Origin: Fimbriimonadaceae bacterium
Lineage (GTDB): Bacteria > Armatimonadota > Fimbriimonadia > Fimbriimonadales > Fimbriimonadaceae
Reading direction: 5' to 3'
Length of the DNA stretch: 64,000 bases
Assembly (NCBI GenBank): GCA_019454105.1
Contig: CP075364.1
Coordinates: 499,362 to 563,361 of the forward strand
Of the stretch, positions 40,665 to 48,216 are shown in pieces. A program made the translations under genes and the position numbers. How positions within the stretch are numbered: the stretch's first letter is position 1; each line of letters opens with the position of its first letter. The notes beneath the pieces are model-generated. The model did no database searches, was not told where the DNA came from, and worked only from the letters and a program-made list of their open reading frames with translations.

Positions 40665-41586
40665 CGGTCTTCTTCTTGGCGAACAGTTCTTTCTCGCAGC
40701 TTGCGTACAATGTCTTCACCTCTCCTTTGAAAAAGTCGCACGTGACATGACCGTCCTTCGTGACTGGATTCTCGATCTCGACCACCGGATACGATAGGTG
40801 GTCGTTCCCAAGCCTCCAAGTTCTTGACTTTCCGTTCCCTATATCGAAAGTTACCGAGATAGAGCCATAGGGCGTGTCCTTGGAGAACATGCCCCCGCCG
40901 AGCTGATCGTAGCCCTTCAGAAAGTCTGCGACTGACGGCAACGCCTTCCCTCTCGGGGCGTTGAATACAAGGGCTCGCTTTGCAAGCTCAAGACCTTGGA
41001 TTTTGTCCGTAATAGCCTTTGCAGCGTTTGGGAGTTTTGTCAACTCAATCTGGACTCTTTTGGCCTTTGTCGCCTCCGCATACTTCTGCACCCACCCCTG
41101 AGGCAAGTAAGGGAAAATGCGAGCCGGGTACTGGGCATTGTTATCCTTCAGGACTGACTTGATGAAGCCGATTATCGGGGCTTGGCAACCGAAAATTCCG
41201 TCCTTTTGAGTAAAAATGACGCCGATTCCCTTGCCAGTCGGAATGACCACCGAGAAATGCAAGGGGGACTCGTCTTGATCATCCACCCCCTGGGTCAGAA
41301 GTATCTTCTTGGACTTTCTATTCCTGATGTTCTTGACGCGCCCGGACTGCCCACGGGCGACTGTCCCGTGGACGCGGCGGTTCGGCTTGTCCAACTCGAT
41401 CGACTGAATCATGTACGTGATACGTGAGTCATTGCCATCTTCGTAAGACACCCCAATCTCGCTCTCGAGACGGGCTGCCAACTTGTCCAGCAGGTCGAAT
41501 GAGCCCGGAGACAGCTTTGATAAATCCGGCTCTGACTTTTCGCCACTCGACACCCTCAGCGTGTGACACGCTATCGAGCAAACCAT
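40654..41586 (-). CDS. Passenger gene: 310-residue protein of unknown function
   Basis: No family is recognised. The N-terminal third contains YMIQSIELDKPNRRVHGTVA; the middle reads LHFSVVIPTGKGIGVIFTQK, IIGFIKSVLKDNN and YLPQGWVQKYAEATKAKRVQ; the C-terminal third has FDIGNGKSRTWRLGNDHLSY. It is soluble and Lys-rich. A cytosolic protein overlapped with a small multi-helix membrane protein on a mobile element is an arrangement seen in several phage-defence systems, but there is no motif evidence for that here. Confidence 0.65.
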   Translation of the reverse strand: MVCSIACHTLRVSSGEKSEPDLSKLSPGSFDLLDKLAARLESEIGVSYEDGNDSRITYMIQSIELDKPNRRVHGTVARGQSGRVKNIRNRKSKKILLTQGVDDQDESPLHFSVVIPTGKGIGVIFTQKDGIFGCQAPIIGFIKSVLKDNNAQYPARIFPYLPQGWVQKYAEATKAKRVQIELTKLPNAAKAITDKIQGLELAKRALVFNAPRGKALPSVADFLKGYDQLGGGMFSKDTPYGSISVTFDIGNGKSRTWRLGNDHLSYPVVEIENPVTKDGHVTCDFFKGEVKTLYASCEKELFAKKKTDGT

Positions 41587-41624
41587 TCGAGCGAGGATAC
41601 CGATACTCAGCAGTGCCAGACTGC

Positions 41625-41798
41625 TTAAGGTGTGTCGGTCGGTTTTCTTCTGGATGCCCGTCGCAGGTCGGCCATAAAGTCCTCTTCGGTCGGGACTGGA
41701 ATCTCGAACCCCTCTTTGGTCTTCTGAGTCCGGCCCTTGGGCCGTGGCGTTTCCGAGCCTGACCGGGGATGGTCGGGCCGTTCCTTTTCGTCGCTCAT
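41625..41798 (-). CDS. Passenger gene: 57-residue charged protein
   Basis: The frame starts at 41798 and ends at 41625. The product begins MSDEKERPDHPRSGSETP and ends with KTKEGFEIPVPTEEDFMADL and a basic tail RRASRRKPTDTP. The first half is disordered. It lies 50 bp after the right-end promoter and 39 bp before the 310-residue gene, so it is first in the passenger operon. Function unknown. Confidence 0.55.
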   Translation of the reverse strand: MSDEKERPDHPRSGSETPRPKGRTQKTKEGFEIPVPTEEDFMADLRRASRRKPTDTP

Positions 41799-41847
41799 AT
41801 CTTAGTGTACGCCACGGGATGCAAGCTGTAATGGTCTCATTGAACGC

Positions 41848-41856
41848 ATTATAGCA
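41848..41856 (-). promoter_or_regulatory. Extended -10 promoter of the passenger operon
   Basis: On the minus strand TGCTATAAT is a perfect extended -10, just inside the right inverted repeat and about 50 bp before the 57-residue gene. It mirrors the arrangement at the left end. Confidence 0.5.
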
Positions 41857-41863
41857 TACATGG

Positions 41864-41896
41864 GTTTACACGTGGCGTAAGGGTATAAGTGCCCCC
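41864..41896 (-). repeat. Right terminal inverted repeat
   Basis: Read on the minus strand it begins GGGGGCACTTATACCC and contains CCACGTGTAAAC. It pairs with 39194-39224, allowing two extra bases. Confidence 0.75.
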
Positions 41897-41943
41897 CCCG
41901 GGGGGAGGGGGGCTCGTGGCTCCCGCGGAGTAACCTAGGGCGA

Positions 41944-42786
41944 ATGCTCATCCGCCTTGGCCATTCGCCCGACTCCGACGACGCCTTCATGTTCTATGGC
42001 TTGGCCAACGGCGTGGTGAAGAGCGACTTGGAGTTCGAGCACGTCCTGCGCGACATCCAGACCCTCAACGAGTGGGCCCGGGAGGGGCGGCTCGAGTCGA
42101 GCGCGGTGAGCGTGCACGCCTTCGCCTTCGTGGCCGACAGATACGCCTTGCTCCGGCACGGGGGCAGCTTTGGCGAGGGCTATGGCCCGATGGTCGTGGC
42201 CCCGAGGGAGCTGGGCCGCGAGGAACTGCGGGAGACGGTGATCGCGGTTCCCGGTGAGCTCACGAGCGCGTTTCTCCAGCTCAACCTCTGGTTCGACGCC
42301 GAGATCGGGCCGGGGGCGAGGCCACGGTACGAGGTTTTGCCCTTCGACCAGATCATCCCTGCCATCCAAGAGGGCCGCTACCAGGCCGGGCTTATCATCC
42401 ACGAGGGCCAGCTCACCTATGCCGAGGAGGGCCTGGTCGAGGTGGCGAACATGGGCCGGTGGTGGCGAGAGAGGACGGGCCTGCCCTTGCCGCTTGGGGT
42501 CAACGTGGTGAGGAAGGACCTCGGGCCAGAGGTCTGTGCCGAGGTCAGCCGCTGCATGCGCGAGAGCATCGACGCGGGCCTGGCCGAGCGGGCCAAGGCC
42601 TTGGACTACGCCCTCCAGTTCGCGCGCGGGATGGACCGCCAGACGAGCGACACCTTTGTCGGCATGTACGTCAACGACCGGACCCGCGACATGGGCGAGG
42701 ACGGCGTGAGGGCCATCCGGCTCTTGCTCAGCGAGGGGCACCGGATCGGGCTCGTGCCCCCGGTCGAGGTCGAGGTCGTCGACTGA
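41944..42786 (+). CDS. mqnD: 1,4-dihydroxy-6-naphthoate synthase
   Basis: The 280-residue protein begins LGHSPDSDDAFMFYGLANG, the MqnD signature, and has the periplasmic-binding-protein-like fold of the MqnA/MqnD group (VSVHAFAFVADRYALLRHGG, GYGPMVVA, YQAGLIIHEGQLTYAEEGL). MqnD cleaves cyclic dehypoxanthine futalosine in the futalosine route to menaquinone. It lies alone here; the prenyltransferase at 63.1 kb probably serves the same pathway. Confidence 0.92.
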   Translation: MLIRLGHSPDSDDAFMFYGLANGVVKSDLEFEHVLRDIQTLNEWAREGRLESSAVSVHAFAFVADRYALLRHGGSFGEGYGPMVVAPRELGREELRETVIAVPGELTSAFLQLNLWFDAEIGPGARPRYEVLPFDQIIPAIQEGRYQAGLIIHEGQLTYAEEGLVEVANMGRWWRERTGLPLPLGVNVVRKDLGPEVCAEVSRCMRESIDAGLAERAKALDYALQFARGMDRQTSDTFVGMYVNDRTRDMGEDGVRAIRLLLSEGHRIGLVPPVEVEVVD

Positions 42787-42790
42787 CGGC

Positions 42791-43474
42791 TCAGTCCTTT
42801 CGGAGCTTGTCGGCGTACTTCTGACGGAACTTGGCGACTTTGGGCGCGATGACGGCGCTGCAATAGCCGCTGTTCATCGTGGCCCGCTCGGCCGGGCTCG
42901 CCTTTTCGTATTTCTCGAAGTAGTCCTGGTGGTACTCCTCGGCCCGCGTGTAGTTGACGAGCGGCTCGAGAGTGGTGACGATCGGGCTCGGGTAGAGCTT
43001 CTCGGCGGTGACCTCGTCGATGATCCTCTGGGCGGCCTGCTTCTCGTCCTCGGTCGTGAAGAAGACGACGGAGCGGTACTGCGTGCCGACGTCGCCGCCT
43101 TGGCGGTTGAGGGTGGTGGGGTCGTGGGTGGTGAAGAAGACCCGGAGGAGGTCGTCGCGCGAGACGACCTTGGGGTCGTAGACGATCTTGACCACCTCGG
43201 CGTGGCCGGTGGTTCCGGTCGTGACCTCGCGGTAGGTCGGGTTGGGCTTGGGCCCGCCGGCATAGCCGTTTTCAACGCTGTGGACGCCCTTGAGCTTCTC
43301 GAAGACGGCCTCGACGCACCAGAAACACCCGCCGCCGATCACCAACTCTTGGGCGCCTTCGGGTAGGGGGGCGACGGCAGGCTGCGGCGCGGGTTCGGTC
43401 GGCGAGGAGCCGAAGGTGGCGAGCAGGCCCACGACAAGGGCGGCGGCGATGGCGAGCGACATGACTGCTTTCAA
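42791..43474 (-). CDS. msrA: Exported peptide methionine sulfoxide reductase A
   Basis: The 227-residue protein has an N-terminal signal segment (MSLAIAAALVVGLLATFGSS), a Pro-rich linker, then the MsrA domain with the catalytic Cys in GGCFWCVEAVFEKLKGV. HAEVVKIVYDPKVVSRDDLL, LLRVFFTTHDPTTLNRQGGD and QYRSVVFF are conserved blocks. It reduces methionine-S-sulfoxide in exported proteins. The resolving Cys is probably in GYCSAVIAPK. It is convergent with mqnD, with four bases between them. Confidence 0.93.
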   Translation of the reverse strand: MKAVMSLAIAAALVVGLLATFGSSPTEPAPQPAVAPLPEGAQELVIGGGCFWCVEAVFEKLKGVHSVENGYAGGPKPNPTYREVTTGTTGHAEVVKIVYDPKVVSRDDLLRVFFTTHDPTTLNRQGGDVGTQYRSVVFFTTEDEKQAAQRIIDEVTAEKLYPSPIVTTLEPLVNYTRAEEYHQDYFEKYEKASPAERATMNSGYCSAVIAPKVAKFRQKYADKLRKD

Positions 43475-43536
43475 GAGTCCTCCGAGTCTGCAAACGGTTC
43501 CCGGGTCACGGTGGTTCCCTTCCTAGAAGAGCCGCT

Positions 43537-43612
43537 CCCCCTCCCCCGTTACGGGGGAGGGGGCAGGGGGTGGGGGCTTTGGGTTCCGCCTTCCCCCGTT
43601 ACGGGGAGGGGG
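43537..43612. repeat. Two copies of a GC-rich hairpin repeat
   Basis: CCCCCTCCCCCGTTACGGGG with its arm (43537-43563), and a close copy at 43589-43612, each fold around GTTAC. They are separated by a G-rich spacer. They lie between the lipid kinase stop and the msrA start, so they could terminate the kinase transcript, but they also look like a dispersed genomic palindrome. Confidence 0.55.
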
Positions 43613-43650
43613 CCTGCGCGGCCCGCCTGGCCCCAGCACCGCACCCGAGT

Positions 43651-44532
43651 TTAGGCTTCCGGTACGGCGACCATCAGCGCCCCCGGCAGAACGCGGGCCG
43701 AGAAGGGAAGGAACCCCGCCACGTCGCCGTCCAGGTGATAGGGCGTTGGGGACACGGACTCGAAAGCCACTTCCCTCGCCTGGGCGTAGTGCACTTTGGG
43801 ATGCTCGAGGTGCGCCCCCGTCTTCAAAAGCCGCAAGAAGGACACGAGTTCGGCCATCCGAATGCCCTGGCCCCGACAGACGTCGAGGAGCCCGTCCGAA
43901 GGGTCTGCCCGGGGAAGCATCATGAGCCCATCGCCGTAAAACCTCATGACACCGACCGCGGCCAGAAGACAGCCGGGGGCCCCGTGCCGCTCGCCGTCCA
44001 ATGTGAGCACGAGGTCGGTCGCCTGATAGCGCACAAAGGTTGAGAGGATAGCCAAGTAGTAACGAAGCTGCGGACTGAGCTTCCGGACTGACCTCTGACG
44101 GTCGAGGGTGACGCTGACGGCGGCGTCGAACCCCGCTCCTGCGATGTTGACGAACCGTTTTCCGCTGTCGGTCTCCGCCGCGTCGATCGTCCTGATCGTC
44201 CCCTTTTGGACGACGTCCACGGCCTTGCCAAGGTCCCTTGGAATCCTCAGGGTGCGGGCGAGATCATTGGCCGTGCCCGCGGGCACGACGCCAAGCACCG
44301 CGCCCGTCCCGACCAAAGCCGAGGCCACTTCACGGACAGTGCCGTCGCCCCCCACCGCCGCGACCCGGTCGAAGCCTTCCTCTACCGCCTCTCTGGCAAG
44401 CCGGGTCGCGTCTCCAGGGCCAAGGGTCTCGCGGGTCTCCAGGGGGCCCAGCGCCGCCACCGTTCTGGTCCATCGGCGAGCTGCCATGCCGCTGCCGCTA
44501 GCGGGGTTGAGCACGAAGCAGGTGCGGGCCAC
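43651..44532 (-). CDS. Diacylglycerol kinase family lipid kinase
   Basis: The 293-residue protein begins CFVLNPASGSGMAARRW and has the nucleotide-binding GGDGTVREVASAL and GTANDLARTLRIP of the DagK/YegS/BmrU family. The C-terminal part (RADPSDGLLDVCRG, YHLDGDVAGF) matches too. It phosphorylates a lipid such as diacylglycerol at the inner membrane. It is divergent from the small ORF at 44568. Confidence 0.9.
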   Translation of the reverse strand: MARTCFVLNPASGSGMAARRWTRTVAALGPLETRETLGPGDATRLAREAVEEGFDRVAAVGGDGTVREVASALVGTGAVLGVVPAGTANDLARTLRIPRDLGKAVDVVQKGTIRTIDAAETDSGKRFVNIAGAGFDAAVSVTLDRQRSVRKLSPQLRYYLAILSTFVRYQATDLVLTLDGERHGAPGCLLAAVGVMRFYGDGLMMLPRADPSDGLLDVCRGQGIRMAELVSFLRLLKTGAHLEHPKVHYAQAREVAFESVSPTPYHLDGDVAGFLPFSARVLPGALMVAVPEA

Positions 44533-44567
44533 AGTCAGGCGATTGTAGCCCGGGTATCGTGGTTCCG

Positions 44568-44789
44568 ATGCGCGAGCCGGTGGTCGCAGACCGCTATTAC
44601 GTCACTTTCAAGGAACTGGGTCTCCCGACTGTCCCTTGCGATGTCGAAGTTCCTGGCATCGGGATCGTGACCCTTGACGATGCCGACGTCCACTGGGGCC
44701 AAACGTACCAAAACTCAGGATTCTTTGTGCGGCAATCGCGAGCCTTGGGCGGAAGGTTCGTTGTGGTCAGCAGGGAACAGCCTGCTTGA
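44568..44789 (+). CDS. Small hypothetical protein, 73 aa
   Basis: The ATG at 44568 is chosen; a GTG at 44559 is in frame. The protein reads DRYYVTFKELGLPTVPCDVE, VPGIGIVTLDDADVHWGQ and NSGFFVRQSRALGGRFVVVS, a plausible compact beta fold with a single Cys. No family is recognised. It fills the gap between divergent and convergent neighbours, which supports it being a gene. Confidence 0.5.
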   Translation: MREPVVADRYYVTFKELGLPTVPCDVEVPGIGIVTLDDADVHWGQTYQNSGFFVRQSRALGGRFVVVSREQPA

Positions 44790-44796
44790 AGAGGCC

Positions 44797-46515
44797 TCAA
44801 GCCTCGGCCAACGCCTGGTGGACAAAACTGACGGCCATGGCTCCCTCGCCGACGGCGCTGGCCACCCGCTTAACCGATCCTGACCTGACGTCGCCGACTG
44901 CGAAAACGTTCGGACAACTGGTCTCAAGGAAGTAGGGGTCTCGGCTGTGGCTCCATCCTTCTCGGACGTCCGGCCCGGTGAGCACAAATCCTTTCTCGTC
45001 GCGCCGCACAGCTTCGGGAAGCCAGGCAGAGCACGGCTGAGATCCGATCATGACGAACAACCCCGCCAAAGTCACGACGGCCACGGTGCCGTCCTTGTGC
45101 AGGATCGTCGCGCATTCGAGGGTCTCTCCCCCGCCGACCTCCACCACCTCGGACTGGAGCATGACTCGAATGTTCGGGGTCTGCTCGATTCGCATGGCAA
45201 GGTAGCTCGACATGGTTTTCCGCAAGTCGTTGCCCCGGACAACAAGCAGGACTTCTGGTGAGCGGTCCGACAGGAAGACCGCTGCCTGCCCGGCCGAGTT
45301 GCCCGCTCCGATCACCGCCGCGGGCTGGCCGGAGCAATGGATCGCTTCGACAGTCGTGCACGCGTAGAAAATGCCGTTGCCAAGGAACCGGTCGTGGTCC
45401 GGGACGTACAACTGGCGATAGGCGGCCCCTGTCGCGGCAATGACGGCTCGTGCCATGACTTGCTGCCCGTCTTCAAGCAAGACTCGTTTGAGGCCGTTTG
45501 GGCAGTCCAGGCTTGAGACGTTCGAAGGAGTCCTGAACGTGGCTCCAAACCGGGTCGCTTGGATGTGTGCTCGATTCGCGAGATCGGCCCCGCTCAGACC
45601 AGTGGGGAAACCCATGTAGTTTTCAATGCGGCTGCTCGTCCCGGCCTGGCCCCCAGGCCCTACCGAGTCGAGAACGATCGTCTTCAATCCTTCGCTTGCC
45701 CCGTAGACGGCGGCGGCGAGACCTGCGGGCCCCGATCCCACGACGACAAGGTCATAGACAGTCCGGTCAAGGGGGTTTTCGATCCCAGTCTGTCTCGCCA
45801 AGATCGAGTTGTCGGGATTTCGCACAAGTTGGCCGTCGGGAAAGACGACGACCGGTGTCTCGTCCTCCCGAACATGAAAGCGAGCCAGAAGCTCGTGCGC
45901 CTGACTGTCCCGCTCAAGATCCGACCATGTGTAGGGGACTTCGTTCTTGGCCAGAAACTCTCGGATCCGCAGCGTGTCTTTACTGTAGCGGGAGCCAATG
46001 ACCCTGGCACCGACGAAGTTTCCCTCAAGAAGGAGTTGGCGCCGAGTCAGAAACGCCGTCAGCACCGTTTCTCCAAGGGCTGGTGACGCCGAGAGGATTT
46101 GTCGGAGGCAGTCGGGAGTCACCTCCAAGGCTTCGAGGCCGTCTCTTGCGATCGCTGAAACGACGGCTGACCGACCGGTCACCATGTCGACATCGCCGGT
46201 GAACTCTCCGGGGCCGTGACGGACGACCGTCCGAGGCTCGTCGCCCGTTTCGTCGATGATTTCGACGTTGCCGCTGAGGACGACGTAGAACATGAACCCT
46301 CGGTCGCCGGTAGAGAACAGCGATGCGCCGTCTCGAAAGTTGCGTACCCGCGCGAACTGACGGAGGCCTTCGATTTGGGCCGGCTCCAAGACCGGAAACG
46401 CGATCGACTCCAAGGAGCTCACAGATGAAGTATGGCCGAGTTCAAGCGATTCCGACGCGCTGTCGGAGAAAGTCGGCGCGTCGCCGGTCAGCCGTGGCCT
46501 GGTCCGTCGTTCCAA
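44797..46515 (-). CDS. cNMP-binding, thioredoxin-reductase-like flavoprotein
   Basis: The order of domains is: cyclic-nucleotide-binding beta-barrel (residues ~35-160, RDGASLFSTGDRGFMFYVVL and FTGDVDMVTGRSAV), a glutaredoxin-like segment (~165-245, VIGSRYSKDTLRIREFL) without its cysteines, then an FAD/NADPH TrxR module (VVVGSGPAGLAAAVYGASEG, VIGAGNSAGQAAVFLSD, NVFAVGDVRSGSVKRVASAV). The redox CxxC is replaced by ACTTVEA, so thioredoxin is not a likely substrate. Related proteins occur in actinobacteria. The start is uncertain: GTG at 46422 would avoid the 74-base overlap with mcsB. Confidence 0.85.
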   Translation of the reverse strand: MERRTRPRLTGDAPTFSDSASESLELGHTSSVSSLESIAFPVLEPAQIEGLRQFARVRNFRDGASLFSTGDRGFMFYVVLSGNVEIIDETGDEPRTVVRHGPGEFTGDVDMVTGRSAVVSAIARDGLEALEVTPDCLRQILSASPALGETVLTAFLTRRQLLLEGNFVGARVIGSRYSKDTLRIREFLAKNEVPYTWSDLERDSQAHELLARFHVREDETPVVVFPDGQLVRNPDNSILARQTGIENPLDRTVYDLVVVGSGPAGLAAAVYGASEGLKTIVLDSVGPGGQAGTSSRIENYMGFPTGLSGADLANRAHIQATRFGATFRTPSNVSSLDCPNGLKRVLLEDGQQVMARAVIAATGAAYRQLYVPDHDRFLGNGIFYACTTVEAIHCSGQPAAVIGAGNSAGQAAVFLSDRSPEVLLVVRGNDLRKTMSSYLAMRIEQTPNIRVMLQSEVVEVGGGETLECATILHKDGTVAVVTLAGLFVMIGSQPCSAWLPEAVRRDEKGFVLTGPDVREGWSHSRDPYFLETSCPNVFAVGDVRSGSVKRVASAVGEGAMAVSFVHQALAEA

Positions 46516-47461
46516 GAACCTCCATGGTGCTGACCCAAAGGTCCACGTCGCGCGGGTGGGGCGGGGCCTGGTCCAATCCGGCCGATGCCCCCCATCGGAT
46601 CCAGGCGAGGATCCGGAGCGCGTCGCCGAGGGGCACCGAAGTCGCTGAGGCGCAGAACTCGCGGGCTTGATCCACCCGCTCCACCAACTCGCTCCGACGC
46701 ACCTCCCGCCTGGCCATCCGCTCTTGGGTGATCAGATAGTCCACTGCGCCCATGAAGTCGGCCATGTCGGCCCGCGTGGCGCTCACCTGGAAAAACGCCC
46801 CGACCGCCCGGCTCGCCTCGCCGAACAAACCCCGGACGACCAGGCCCATCTCCGCCAGAGCCTCGATCACAGGCACCATCCTTTTGCCTCGGGCCAGACC
46901 GATCAAGTGGAACAGAACCGAGAGCCGCCTTCCACCGCCAACGTTCGACGGACTGGCCGTCAGGTACCCCCACCCAGAGTCGTGCATCCATTCGACCTGA
47001 GCGCTCAACGTGGCCAAAGCGTCGTCGGCGGCGACCAGGGCCGTCTTGGCGCTGTTCCCGGCGGTCAGGGCCTGCAAACGCACATGGTCCTCTTCGTTGG
47101 TCATGACGCCGACCGCCCTTTGATCGTCCAGAAGCAGCGTACGGCCGGGCTCCCGATGCAGAAAGTCGGGAGAGATGAGCCGAACGCCCAAGAGGTAGTC
47201 CCGCTCGGCCTCTGTTGGCCGGGTGTGGGCCTTGAAACCCTTGGGGGCCAGGGCCGCCTCGACTTGCTTGGCGACCCTACGCAACTCGTCTGCGTCGGCA
47301 TGGTGCGGGAACCGGACTCCCCTGACGTTTCGGGCGTATCGGGCCCGAGAGCTGACGACGATGTCGCCGTCCGGAGCGTCCGGCCCAAGCCAGGCTGGCA
47401 CCGACATACTCCGGAGTACTTTCTTCTTCCACGCCTCGGAGTTGGAATCAGGCCGCTTCAT
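46442..47461 (-). CDS. mcsB: McsB-like protein arginine kinase
   Basis: The 339-residue product belongs to the phosphagen-kinase family. The start at 47461 overlaps the upstream stop as ATGA; the longer frame to 48172 is in the wrong frame of that gene. IVVSSRARYARNVRGVRFPH, VGVMTNEEDHVRLQ and TASPSNVGGGRRLS are the substrate and nucleotide sites. The Cys normally found in TACPTN is Ser here (~170). In Firmicutes McsB tags proteins with phospho-Arg for ClpCP. No McsA or ClpC gene is near; it ends a flagellar operon. Confidence 0.87.
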   Translation of the reverse strand: MKRPDSNSEAWKKKVLRSMSVPAWLGPDAPDGDIVVSSRARYARNVRGVRFPHHADADELRRVAKQVEAALAPKGFKAHTRPTEAERDYLLGVRLISPDFLHREPGRTLLLDDQRAVGVMTNEEDHVRLQALTAGNSAKTALVAADDALATLSAQVEWMHDSGWGYLTASPSNVGGGRRLSVLFHLIGLARGKRMVPVIEALAEMGLVVRGLFGEASRAVGAFFQVSATRADMADFMGAVDYLITQERMARREVRRSELVERVDQAREFCASATSVPLGDALRILAWIRWGASAGLDQAPPHPRDVDLWVSTMEVLGTTDQATADRRRADFLRQRVGIA

Positions 47462-48216
47462 CGGATAGGAAAGTCGATCGTATGGGCAGGCTTGCCGTCC
47501 AGCGAAACAATCGCTGAATAGTCGCCGGGCTCCCACCCGCTTTCTGATCGGAACTGGGCTGACACGACCGAATTCTGAAGCTTGACGAGGCCTAGATCGA
47601 CCATGGCCAGGTCCTTGGCCTGTCCTTTCTTGCGAAGCGCCCAAACGATGCGGCTCCCCTCGGTGTCGATTCCCACGGTGAAAACTGCGACGTGGATGAC
47701 CTTGTCCTGGGAGGTGACGGGCACGTCCCTCTTCTGGGGCTCGCCGTGGCCATCGTCGGGAGCGACGGAGTGGGAGCGGAAGTCGATGCGAGTGCGCTGG
47801 CCCCCGATTTCGAACTCGAACGTCTTGACCGGCACTTCGTCGATGACGATGACACCCTGGTAGGTTCCGACGGGCCAATCGGTCTTGAGACTGATCTTGG
47901 CCGTCACTTCGGAACCTGACGCCGTCTCTTCCACCCTTGCGACCGGCCGGTTCTTGCCGCCTGTGCTGTCGATCGTTTGGAAGAGCCAGCGAGCCTTGGC
48001 GTTCTTGAGCGGCGGATCGACCTCGGCGACGAAGTAAAGGTCGCGCTGGCGATAGTCGAACCGTTCGACTTTCTCTCGAGGTCGGTCTTGGGAACCGTGG
48101 TGGAAAGTCAGTTTTGTGACCCTTGGCTGCACGGTTTCGTCTGGCAACCCTTGTTTCTGGTCTGATTGACAACCGGCAATGAACAAGACCACGGTCACAA
48201 CGAGGACACGCATCAC
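47458..48216 (-). CDS. Lipoprotein of unknown function
   Basis: The 252-residue protein starts MMRVLVVTVVLFIAGCQSD, a lipoprotein signal with the lipobox IAGC. The rest is beta-rich with repeated strand patterns (DLYFVAEVDPPLKNAKARWL, GTYQGVIVIDEVPVKTFEFE, GDYSAIVSLDGKPAHTIDFP), suggesting two Ig-like domains. No family is recognised. It overlaps flhB upstream and mcsB downstream by four bases each, so it is part of the operon. Confidence 0.72.
   Translation of the reverse strand: MMRVLVVTVVLFIAGCQSDQKQGLPDETVQPRVTKLTFHHGSQDRPREKVERFDYRQRDLYFVAEVDPPLKNAKARWLFQTIDSTGGKNRPVARVEETASGSEVTAKISLKTDWPVGTYQGVIVIDEVPVKTFEFEIGGQRTRIDFRSHSVAPDDGHGEPQKRDVPVTSQDKVIHVAVFTVGIDTEGSRIVWALRKKGQAKDLAMVDLGLVKLQNSVVSAQFRSESGWEPGDYSAIVSLDGKPAHTIDFPIR

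Larger units (their letters stand above)
39194..41896. mobile_element. IS1595-family transposon with passenger operon
   Basis: Terminal inverted repeats at 39194-39224 and 41864-41896 match over ~31 bp with a few differences (GGGGGCAATTATCCCC against GGGGGCACTTATACCC, then CCACG and TAAAC). They enclose a plus-strand transposase and three minus-strand genes. Each end has an inward extended -10 (TGnTATAAT). The flanks are runs of C and G, so an 8-bp target duplication cannot be assigned. IS1595-type elements with passenger genes are known. Confidence 0.8.

Noticed and set aside
39186-41904. An 8-bp target duplication for the transposon
   Set aside because: Both ends lie in C and G runs; several alignments give near but not exact matches, so none can be claimed.
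46442-48172. A 576-residue version of mcsB
   Set aside because: The first ~237 codons are the wrong frame of the lipoprotein gene; the family begins at 47461 with an ATGA overlap.
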